Assembly: GCF_014203705.1 (NCBI RefSeq)
Contig: NZ_JACHJR010000001.1
Location: forward strand, 7,254,001 to 7,318,000
Direction: 5' to 3'
DNA from: Kitasatospora gansuensis
GTDB taxonomy: Bacteria; Actinomycetota; Actinomycetes; Streptomycetales; Streptomycetaceae
Length of the DNA stretch: 64,000 bases
Part shown: positions 41,159 to 48,926 of the stretch, one piece after another
How the letters are laid out: each line of letters opens with the position of its first letter
Position numbering within the stretch: position 1 is the first letter of the stretch
The notes under the pieces: model-generated
Told to the model about the DNA's origin: nothing
Seen by the model: the letters and a program-made list of their open reading frames with translations, nothing else
Databases searched by the model: none
Made by a program: the position numbers and the translations under genes

Positions 41159-43144
41159 ATGACGGCACGTCAGCTCACCGACCGCCTCGGTGCGCTCGCC
41201 TTCGGCGGCGACTACAACCCGGAGCAGTGGGGCGAGGAGGTGTGGAAGCAGGACGACGAGCTGATGCGCACGGCCCGGGTGAACCTGGTCACCGTCGGCG
41301 TCTTCTCCTGGGCGCTGCTGGAGCCGGACGAGGGGCGCTACGAATTCGGCTGGCTGGACGAGCAGTTGGACCGCCTGCAGGCCAACGGGGTCGCCGTCGA
41401 CCTGGCCACCCCGACCGCCTCCCCGCCGCCCTGGTTCACCCTGGCCCACCCCGACGCCCTGCCGGCCGGCCCCGACGGCACCCGGCTGACCCACGGCAGC
41501 CGGGACACCTACTGCCTGGCCGCCCCCGCCTACCGCCGGGCCGCCCGCCGGATCGCCACGGCACTCGCTGAACGCTACGGCGACCACCCGGCGCTGGCCC
41601 TGTGGCACGTGCACAACGAGTACGCGACGCTCTGCTGGTGCGACCACACCGCGGCCGCCTTCCGGGTCTGGCTGCGCGCCCGGCACGGCTCGCTCGACGC
41701 GCTCAACGACGCCTGGGGCACGGCGTTCTGGAGCCAGCGGTACGGCTCCTGGGAGCAGATCCAGCCGCCCCGGGCCACCCAGTGGCACCACAACCCCGGC
41801 CAGGCGCTGGACTTCCGCCGGTTCTGGTCGGACGAGACCCTGGCCGCCTACCGCGAGCAGCGCGACGCGATCCGCGCCCACAGCGACCGGCCGGTGACCA
41901 CCAACCTGATGCTGCCCGGCTACCAGAACCTGGACCTGTGGGCCTTCGGCCGCGAGGTCGACCTGGTGGCCATCGACCACTACCCCACCGCGCCCGGGGT
42001 GGACGCCGCCGCCGACACCGCGTTCGGCGGTGACCGGGCCCGCTCCTTCGGCGGCGGCGCGCCCTGGCTGCTGATGGAGCAGGGCACCAACACCGTCTAC
42101 GCGGGTGACCGCGTCCTCCCCAAGGAACCGGGCGAGATCCTCCGGCACACCCTGGGTCACATCGCCCGGGGCTCGGAGGGCGCGCTGTTCTTCCAGTGGC
42201 GCCAGTCCCGGGCGGGCTCCGAGCAGTGGCACTCGGCGATGGTCCCGCACGCCGGGCCGGACAGCCGGATCTTCCGCGAGGTCACCGAGGTCGGTGAGGC
42301 GGTCGCCCGGCTCGGCGAGCTGGCGGGCTCCACCGTCCGGGCCGAGGTCGCCGTCCTGCACGACTCCGACGCCTGGTGGGCGCTGCAGTCCGACGGGCTG
42401 CCGTCGGCCGAACTCGACTACCACGCCACCCTGCGCCGGGCCCACCGGGCGCTGTGGGACGCGGGTGTCACGGTCGACTTCGCCCACCCCGAACACGACC
42501 TGAGCCGGTATCAACTGGTCGTCGCCCCAGCCCTGTTCCTGCTCACCGACGCGGGTGCGGCGAACCTGCGCCGGTACGTCGCCGACGGCGGCACGCTGCT
42601 GGTCCAGCACTCCGGCGGCTCCGTCGACGAGCGGATGCACGCCCGGCTCGGTGGTTACCCGGTCGCGCCGCTGCGCGAGGCGCTGGGCGTCCGGGTCGAG
42701 GAGCACCGCCCGCTGCGGCGCGAGGAGGCGACCGCCCTGTCCGACGGCTCGCACGGCACCGCCTGGAGCGAGCTGCTGCGCACCGAGGGGGCCGAGGTGG
42801 TCGCCGCCTACACCGACGGCGTGCTCGGCGGCGGCCCGGCGCTCACCCGGCACGGATTCGGCGCCGGGGCCGGCTGGTACCTCTCCACCCGCCTGGACGA
42901 CAGCGGCTACGCCGCCCTGGTCGCCCGGCTGCTCACCGAGGCGGCGGTGCAGCCGGAGCTGCCGGGCCTGCCGTCCGGGGTGGAAGCCGTCACCCGCCAC
43001 GCCGCCGACGGCCGCCGCTGGCACGTGCTGATCAACCACCGTACCGAGGCCGTCGCACTGCCGGAGCCCGCTCACGACCTGCTGACGGACGGCCCCGTGC
43101 ACCGGTTGTCGCCCGGCGGCTGCGCGGTCCTGCGCGCCCACTGA
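41159..43144 (+). CDS. GH42 beta-galactosidase
   Basis: The 661-residue GH42 enzyme starts ALAFGGDYNPEQWGEEVW, contains LATPTASPPPWF, the acid/base motif ALWHVHNEYA, the nucleophile motif WLLMEQGTNTV, and a trimerisation domain from about residue 395 (VAVLHDSDAWWALQ). It lacks a signal peptide and is intracellular. GH42 enzymes release beta-galactose, here plausibly from galactosylated xyloglucan oligosaccharides brought in by the preceding transporter. ATG 41159 has GAGAGAGG 9-16 bp upstream and lies 26 bp after the LacI gene, so it is probably part of the same operon. Confidence 0.92.
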   Translation: MTARQLTDRLGALAFGGDYNPEQWGEEVWKQDDELMRTARVNLVTVGVFSWALLEPDEGRYEFGWLDEQLDRLQANGVAVDLATPTASPPPWFTLAHPDALPAGPDGTRLTHGSRDTYCLAAPAYRRAARRIATALAERYGDHPALALWHVHNEYATLCWCDHTAAAFRVWLRARHGSLDALNDAWGTAFWSQRYGSWEQIQPPRATQWHHNPGQALDFRRFWSDETLAAYREQRDAIRAHSDRPVTTNLMLPGYQNLDLWAFGREVDLVAIDHYPTAPGVDAAADTAFGGDRARSFGGGAPWLLMEQGTNTVYAGDRVLPKEPGEILRHTLGHIARGSEGALFFQWRQSRAGSEQWHSAMVPHAGPDSRIFREVTEVGEAVARLGELAGSTVRAEVAVLHDSDAWWALQSDGLPSAELDYHATLRRAHRALWDAGVTVDFAHPEHDLSRYQLVVAPALFLLTDAGAANLRRYVADGGTLLVQHSGGSVDERMHARLGGYPVAPLREALGVRVEEHRPLRREEATALSDGSHGTAWSELLRTEGAEVVAAYTDGVLGGGPALTRHGFGAGAGWYLSTRLDDSGYAALVARLLTEAAVQPELPGLPSGVEAVTRHAADGRRWHVLINHRTEAVALPEPAHDLLTDGPVHRLSPGGCAVLRAH

Positions 43145-43290
43145 TCACCCGTCAGGCCAACGCCGCCATCCCGCGCGGCGGAAGCGTCCAGTGGGGCTTC
43201 AAGGCCACCTGGTCCGGCAGCAACGCCAATCCGCCCGCCTTCCGGTTCAACGGCGCGTCCTGCGCGATCGGCTGCCCCCCGATGACTGGT
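43144..43290 (+). pseudogene. orphan C-terminal fragment of a CBM2 cellulose-binding domain
   Basis: Directly after the GH42 stop the plus strand reads ANAAIPRGGSVQWGFKATW, then SGSNANPPAFRFNGASCAIG. That is the last third of a CBM2 module, including its final cysteine. No enzyme domain, linker or start codon is attached, and the GH42 in front belongs to another frame and lacks a linker. It is a remnant of a secreted cellulase or xylanase gene lost by deletion, caught between GH42 and GH43. Confidence 0.75.
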
Positions 43291-43356
43291 GGCGCCCCGG
43301 TCCTCCCCGGCCGGGGCGCCGCCCGAACCACCCGTACACCGAGAGGAACTGATCCA

Positions 43357-44862
43357 GTGTCAGGCCACCTGGCGGGCAGCACCGTCCCCAATCCCGTGAT
43401 CCCCGGCTTCCACCCCGACCCGAGCATCTGCCGGGTCGGCGACGACTACTACCTGGTGTGCTCGAGCTTCGAGTACTTCCCCGGGATCCCCGTCTTCCAC
43501 AGCCGCGACCTGGTCAACTGGACGCAGCTCGGCAACGCCCTGGACCGGCCGAGCCAGCTGCGCCTGCCGCGGGAGATGCCGTCCTCGGCCGGCATCTACG
43601 CACCGACGCTGCGCCACCACGACGGCCGGTTCTGGCTGATCGTCACCAACGTCGGCGACAGCGGCAACATGCTCTTCACCGCCACCGACCCGGCCGGCCC
43701 GTGGTCCGACCCGGTCCGGCTGCCCGGGGTGCCCGGCATCGACCCGGACCTGGCCTGGGACGAGGACGGCACCTGCTGGTGCACCGTAGCGGGCATCTCG
43801 CAGGTCCGGCTCGACCCGTACACCGGCGAGACCCTCGGCGAGCCGGAGCGGACTTGGTCCGGCACCGGCGGCCAGGCGCCCGAGGCGCCGCACCTGTACC
43901 GGATCGGCGAGTACTGGTACCTGCTGATCGCCGAGGGCGGCACCGAGCGTGGCCACGGCGTGTCGATCGCCCGCGGCCGTACGCCCACCGGCCCGTTCGA
44001 GTCGTGCCCGGCGAATCCGGTCCTGACCCACCGCAGCACCAACCACCCGATCCAGAACACCGGCCACGCGGACCTGGTGCAGGCGCCCGACGGCAGTTGG
44101 TGGATGGTGCTGCTCGGCGTCCGGCCGCGCGGTGGCACCCCCGGCTGGCACGTGATCGGCCGGGAGACCTTCCTCGCGCCGGTCGAGTGGGTCGACGACT
44201 GGCCGGTGGTCGGCCCGCTCACCCCCGAACTGCCCGCGCCCGCCTGGCCGTTGATCCCCGCCACCGGGCTGCCGGTCCGGGACGACTTCGACCACGCCGA
44301 GCTCCAGCCCTGCTGGATCTCGGTGCGCGAGCGCCCGGCGCAGCTGGTCACCACCAAGGAACGCTCCGGCTGGCTCACCCTGCACGCGGCCGGCGCCTCG
44401 CTGGACGAGCCCGACCCGGTCTTCGTCGGCCGCCGCCAGCAGCACCTGGACTGCTCGGTGCGCACCCTGATCGACCCCGCCGAGGGCCGTGGCGGCCTGG
44501 CCGTCCGGCTGGACGAGCGGCACCACTACGAGATCGAGGCCGTCGACGGCCGGGTGACGGTGTTCGCCCGGATCGGCCCGCTGCGCACCGAGGTGGCGTC
44601 CATCCTGGTGCCCGCCGGTCCGGTGGTGCTCGGCGTCGAGATCGGCCCGCACCCACCGGAGGACTCGCGCACCGCACCCGACCTGCTCTCCTTCGGCGTG
44701 GAACTGCCCGACGGCGGCTTCACCCCGCTCGCCTCGCTGGACGGCCGCTACCTGTCCACCGAGGTGGCCGGCGGCTTCACCGGGCGGGTCATCGGGATGT
44801 ACGCCGCAGCCGGCACCGTCCACTTCGACTGGTTCGACTACGAGCCCACGTCGGCCTCATGA
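43357..44862 (+). CDS. GH43 beta-xylosidase/alpha-L-arabinofuranosidase
   Basis: The protein has 501 residues from GTG 43357, with GAGAGGA 10 bp upstream. The five-bladed propeller begins NPVIPGFHPDPSICRVGDDY with the catalytic-base Asp in HPDPS. DPDLAWDEDG holds the pKa-modulating Asp, and QAPEAPHLYRIG holds the acid Glu. A C-terminal concanavalin-like domain (about 310-501, VRDDFDHAELQPCWISVR) is typical of GH43_C2-containing xylosidases. There is no signal peptide, so it trims imported oligosaccharides. It follows the CBM2 remnant, and the endoglucanase gene starts 47 bp later. Confidence 0.9.
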   Translation: MSGHLAGSTVPNPVIPGFHPDPSICRVGDDYYLVCSSFEYFPGIPVFHSRDLVNWTQLGNALDRPSQLRLPREMPSSAGIYAPTLRHHDGRFWLIVTNVGDSGNMLFTATDPAGPWSDPVRLPGVPGIDPDLAWDEDGTCWCTVAGISQVRLDPYTGETLGEPERTWSGTGGQAPEAPHLYRIGEYWYLLIAEGGTERGHGVSIARGRTPTGPFESCPANPVLTHRSTNHPIQNTGHADLVQAPDGSWWMVLLGVRPRGGTPGWHVIGRETFLAPVEWVDDWPVVGPLTPELPAPAWPLIPATGLPVRDDFDHAELQPCWISVRERPAQLVTTKERSGWLTLHAAGASLDEPDPVFVGRRQQHLDCSVRTLIDPAEGRGGLAVRLDERHHYEIEAVDGRVTVFARIGPLRTEVASILVPAGPVVLGVEIGPHPPEDSRTAPDLLSFGVELPDGGFTPLASLDGRYLSTEVAGGFTGRVIGMYAAAGTVHFDWFDYEPTSAS

Positions 44863-44909
44863 CCACCCGTCAGCGAGAGCACCACCCGCACTCACGAGAG
44901 GGACGACAC

Positions 44910-46664
44910 GTGAAAGACATCAGGAAACCCGCCCGCCACCGCGTCCGGGGCCCCGGCCGCCTGGCCGCCCTGCTGATGGCGCTGGCCGTCATGCTGGGCC
45001 TGTCCGGCGGCACCGCGTTCGCCGCGCCCGAGGAACACCAGCGGCCGCTGTGCCCGGTGGCCTGGGTGCCAGACAACCCGATGGACGCCGTCGCGCAGAT
45101 GCAGCCCAGCTGGAACCTGGGAAACACCCTGGACGCCATCCCGAACGAGGACTCCTGGGGCAACGGACAGACCACCAAGGCGACCTTCGACACCATCGCG
45201 GCGGCCGGTTTCCGCAGCGTCCGCATCCCTGTGACCTGGACCGGCCACCAGTCCGCCACCGCGCCGTACACCGTCGACGCCACCTACATGGCCCGGGTCA
45301 AGCAGCTCGTCGACTGGGCGTTGGCCGACGGCCTGTACGTGGTGCTCAACGTCCACCACGACTCGTGGCAGTGGGTCTGGAACATGTCCACCGACCACGA
45401 CAACGTGGTCGCCCGCTTCAACTCCACCTGGTCCCAGATCTCCACGGCCTTCCGGGACGAGCCGCGCAGCCTGATCTTCGAGGGCATCAACGAGCCGCAG
45501 TTCCAGAACGCCACGGACGCGCAGAAGCTCTCCCTGCTGAACGAGCTGCAGACCTCGTTCCACTCCGTGGTCCGCGCCTCGGGCGGCGCGAACGCGAGGC
45601 GCATGTTGTCGCTGACCACGCCGGGCGGCAGCGGTGACCAGGTCTACCTGGACAACCTGTACACCGCGATCGCCGCGCTGAACGACAGCCAGCTCATCGC
45701 GCAGGTGCACTTCTACAGCTGGTACCCGTTCAGCGTGAACGTCGCGGGCGGCACCCTGTACGACGCGGTCGCGCAGAAGCACCTGGACGACTCCTTCGCG
45801 GCCATGCACGACACCTTCGTCGCCAAGGGCATCCCGGTCTACGTCGGCGAGTACGGTCTGCTCGCCTACCCCGACCACTTCCACCCCTCCCGCATCGAGC
45901 GCGGTGAGGCGCTGAAGTACTACGAGCATGTGGGCTACGGGGCCCGCAAGAACGGCGTCACCACCGCCCTGTGGGACCCGTTCGCCTACCTGAACCGCGA
46001 CACCCTCCAGTGGCGTGACCCGGAGCTGTTCGCCGTGATCAGGTCGAGCTGGACCACCCGCTCGGGCTCGACCTCCTTCGACAAGGTCTTCCTGCCGAAG
46101 TCCGCTCCGGTCACCGCCAAGTCGCTCACCCTGAACCTCAACGGCCTGGCCTTCCGGGGTCTGTGGCAGGGCGACACCAAGCTGGTCGCGGGCCGGGACT
46201 ACACCGTCTCCGGCACCACGCTGACCGTCACCGAGAAGGCGCTGACCCGCCTGGCCGGCAACCGCGCCTACGGCGTCAACGCGACGCTCCAGGCCCGGTT
46301 CAGCCGTGGGCTGCCCTGGAACATCGGCATCGTCACCAACGACGTTCCGGTCGTGTCCGATGCCACGGGCACCAACGAGGCGTTCACCGTGCCCACCCGG
46401 TACAAGGGCAACGACCTGGCGACCATGCACGCCACCTACGCCGACGGCACCAACGCCGGCCCGACCGGCTGGACCCCGTACCAGGAGTTCAACCAGGCCT
46501 TCTCGCCGGACTACGCGAACGGCACGATCATCCTGACCCCGGCGTTCCTGACCTCGCTCCGCGAGGGTGAGACGGCGACGCTGGTGTTCCACTTCTACAG
46601 CGGCGACACCGCCACGTACCACGTCAAGAAGTCCGGCACCACGGTGACCGGCACCATCGCCTGA
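44910..46664 (+). CDS. secreted GH5 endo-beta-glucanase (cellulase/xyloglucanase type) with C-terminal X2-like domains
   Basis: The 584-residue protein has a Sec signal (charged start, then LAALLMALAVMLGLSGGTAFAA). The GH5 barrel, with PSWNLGNTLDA, GFRSVRIPVTWTGH and VVLNVHHD, carries the acid/base Glu195 in INEPQ and the nucleophile Glu314 in VGEYG. From about residue 385 two Ig-like X2/CBM46-like domains follow (KSLTLNLNGLAFRGL and later TNDVPVVSDATG). The subfamily resembles GH5_4, which includes xyloglucanases. GTG 44910 follows GAGAGGGA. It is the only secreted endo-enzyme for the beta-glucan backbone in this window and would make the oligosaccharides imported by the transporter. Confidence 0.9.
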   Translation: MKDIRKPARHRVRGPGRLAALLMALAVMLGLSGGTAFAAPEEHQRPLCPVAWVPDNPMDAVAQMQPSWNLGNTLDAIPNEDSWGNGQTTKATFDTIAAAGFRSVRIPVTWTGHQSATAPYTVDATYMARVKQLVDWALADGLYVVLNVHHDSWQWVWNMSTDHDNVVARFNSTWSQISTAFRDEPRSLIFEGINEPQFQNATDAQKLSLLNELQTSFHSVVRASGGANARRMLSLTTPGGSGDQVYLDNLYTAIAALNDSQLIAQVHFYSWYPFSVNVAGGTLYDAVAQKHLDDSFAAMHDTFVAKGIPVYVGEYGLLAYPDHFHPSRIERGEALKYYEHVGYGARKNGVTTALWDPFAYLNRDTLQWRDPELFAVIRSSWTTRSGSTSFDKVFLPKSAPVTAKSLTLNLNGLAFRGLWQGDTKLVAGRDYTVSGTTLTVTEKALTRLAGNRAYGVNATLQARFSRGLPWNIGIVTNDVPVVSDATGTNEAFTVPTRYKGNDLATMHATYADGTNAGPTGWTPYQEFNQAFSPDYANGTIILTPAFLTSLREGETATLVFHFYSGDTATYHVKKSGTTVTGTIA

Positions 46665-46679
46665 CGATCCGTCATATCA

Positions 46680-46712
46680 AGCCCCGGCCACCGCACTTAG
46701 GCGGCCGGGGCT
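46680..46712 (+). terminator. hairpin after GH5 gene
   Basis: AGCCCCGGCC (46680-46689) and GGCCGGGGCT (46703-46712) form a 10-bp stem with a 13-base loop, 16 bp after the GH5 stop. The next GH42 gene starts 22 bp later, so this is a terminator or attenuator inside the glycosidase series. Confidence 0.65.
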
Positions 46713-46734
46713 CCTCGCGTCCGGAGGTTCACCC

Positions 46735-48864
46735 ATGTCCACGCTGCCCCCGCGCGTCCTGTTCGGCGCGGCCTACTACCACGAGTACCAGCCGTACGAG
46801 CGGCTGAAGGAAGACCTCGACCTGATGGCGCGGGCGAAGTTCACCGTCATCCGGGTCGGTGAGTCGGTCTGGTCCACCTGGGAGCCCTCGAACGGCCGGT
46901 TCGAGCTGGACTGGCTGCGGCCGGTGCTGGACGCCGCCCACGAGCGCGGCATCGCGGTCGTGCTCGGCACGCCCACCTACGCCGTACCGCCCTGGCTGGC
47001 CCGCCAGTACCCCGAGATCGCCGCCGAGGACGGCACCGGGAAGCCCGCCCCCTGGGGCGCCCGCCAGGAGGTCGACTTCACCCACCCCGCCTTCCGGTTC
47101 CACGCCGAACGGGTGGTCCGGCGGATCGTCGAACGCTATGCCGACCACCCGGCGGTGATCGGCTACCAGGTCGACAACGAGCCGGGCTGCCGACTGCCGC
47201 ACAACCGGGGCGTGTTCCAGCGCTTCGTCGACGAGCTGCAGCGGCAGTACGGCGACGTGGAGACCCTCAACCGCGAATGGGGACTGGTCTACTGGTCGCA
47301 CCGCCTGAGCACCTGGGCCGACCTGTGGACGCCCGACGGCAATGCCCAGCCGCAGTACGACGTCGCCTGGCGGGCCTTCCAGGCCCGGCAGACCGACGGG
47401 TTCATTGCCTGGCAGGCCGCGATCGTGCGCGAGTACGCGAGCCCCGGGCAGTTCGTCACCACCTGCCTCCAGTACGGCCACCCGGCCGTGGCGGACGACG
47501 AGCTGACGGACGCTCTGGACGTCACCGCGGGCAACCCGTACTACGACATGCAGGACGCCCTCGCGCTGCCCGACCCCACGCCCGACGACCACGTGCAGGG
47601 GTGGAAGACCGCCGGTGTCTGGGCCCTGTACCAGAGCGCCGACCGGATCTTCTCCTCCCGGCAGGAGCCGTTCCTGGTCACCGAGACCAACGCCCAGGCG
47701 ATCAGCGGCACTTCGGAGAACCGGCCGGCCTTCGACGGCCAGTGGCGGCAGGCCGCCTGGGCGCTGGTCTCCCGGGGTGCGCGGATGGTCGAGTACTGGC
47801 ACTGGCACACCCTGCACTTCGGCGCCGAGACGTACTGGGGCGGCGTCCTGCCGCACAGCGGCCGGCCCGGCCGGGTCTACGCCGAACTCGCCCGCCTGGG
47901 AGCCGAGTTCGAGACCGCCGGAGCACTGGTCGCCGGGATCGAGCCCGACGACGACATCGCGATGGTCTACTCGATGCCCAGCAGGTGGCTGATGCAGAAG
48001 TACCCGCCGCTGGCCACCAACGGCGGTGACCCGGACGGCAGTTCCTACCACGGGCTGTTCGACCCCTTCTACCGGGGCGCCTTCGAGGCCGGCCGCCAGG
48101 TCCGCATTCTGCACGCCCGCCAGCTGCACGACGCCCGGGGCGAACGGGAGGGCGTGGCACCGGAGTCGGCCGCGCAGCGGCACCCCGTGCTGGTGGTCCC
48201 CGGGCTGTACCTCGCCGAGGACTCGCTGCTCGACTGGCTCGCGGCCTACGCCGAAGCGGGCGGCCACCTCGTGCTCGGCCCCCGCACCGGCTACGCCGAC
48301 CACGAGGCCCGGGCCCGCCACGAGCCCGCCCCCGCGCGCCTGGTGACGGCCGCCGGGGTCTGGTACGAGGAGTTCGGCAACCTCGCCGCCGCCTTGCCGG
48401 TACGGGCCGCCGCCGACAGCCCGCTCACCCTGACCGCCGACGCCACCGCGACCCGCTGGGTGGACGGCCTCACCCCCGTCGACGCCACGGTGCTGGCCGA
48501 GTACGACCACCCGCACTACGGCCGCTGGCCCGCCGTCACCACCCGCCGCCACGGCGCCGGCCGGATCACCTGCGTCGGCACCGTGCCCGGCCGCGAACTC
48601 GCCCGGGAACTGGCCGCCTGGCTGGCGCCGACCCCGCGCAGCGGCTGGCACGGCCTGCCCGAGTCCGTCACCGCGACCACCGGCACCTCCCCGGACGGAC
48701 GCCGGGTCCACGTGGTGCACAACTGGAGCTGGCAGCCGGCCGAGGCCCAGGCACCCACGCGGCTGACCGACGCCCTGGACGGCAGCTCTGTTCCGGCTGG
48801 CGGGCCGGTGCGGCTCGCGGCCTGGGATGTCAGGGTCTTCGTCGGGGGACAGCGCGTCGGTTGA
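46735..48864 (+). CDS. second GH42 beta-galactosidase
   Basis: The 709-residue GH42 protein differs clearly from the one at 41.2 kb. It starts PPRVLFGAAYYHEYQPYERL and contains LGTPTYAVPPWL, the acid/base motif GYQVDNEPG, the nucleophile motif LVTETNAQAI, and a trimerisation domain around 400-620. It has no signal peptide. Having two divergent GH42 enzymes in one locus suggests different galactoside linkages or chain lengths. ATG 46735 has CGGAGG 7-12 bp upstream, just behind the hairpin. Confidence 0.9.
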   Translation: MSTLPPRVLFGAAYYHEYQPYERLKEDLDLMARAKFTVIRVGESVWSTWEPSNGRFELDWLRPVLDAAHERGIAVVLGTPTYAVPPWLARQYPEIAAEDGTGKPAPWGARQEVDFTHPAFRFHAERVVRRIVERYADHPAVIGYQVDNEPGCRLPHNRGVFQRFVDELQRQYGDVETLNREWGLVYWSHRLSTWADLWTPDGNAQPQYDVAWRAFQARQTDGFIAWQAAIVREYASPGQFVTTCLQYGHPAVADDELTDALDVTAGNPYYDMQDALALPDPTPDDHVQGWKTAGVWALYQSADRIFSSRQEPFLVTETNAQAISGTSENRPAFDGQWRQAAWALVSRGARMVEYWHWHTLHFGAETYWGGVLPHSGRPGRVYAELARLGAEFETAGALVAGIEPDDDIAMVYSMPSRWLMQKYPPLATNGGDPDGSSYHGLFDPFYRGAFEAGRQVRILHARQLHDARGEREGVAPESAAQRHPVLVVPGLYLAEDSLLDWLAAYAEAGGHLVLGPRTGYADHEARARHEPAPARLVTAAGVWYEEFGNLAAALPVRAAADSPLTLTADATATRWVDGLTPVDATVLAEYDHPHYGRWPAVTTRRHGAGRITCVGTVPGRELARELAAWLAPTPRSGWHGLPESVTATTGTSPDGRRVHVVHNWSWQPAEAQAPTRLTDALDGSSVPAGGPVRLAAWDVRVFVGGQRVG

Positions 48865-48926
48865 GCGGCCGGTGCCGCGGCGGGATGCTGGAGGGGCGCG
48901 GCAGGAACGAGGTCGGAATACCCGCC

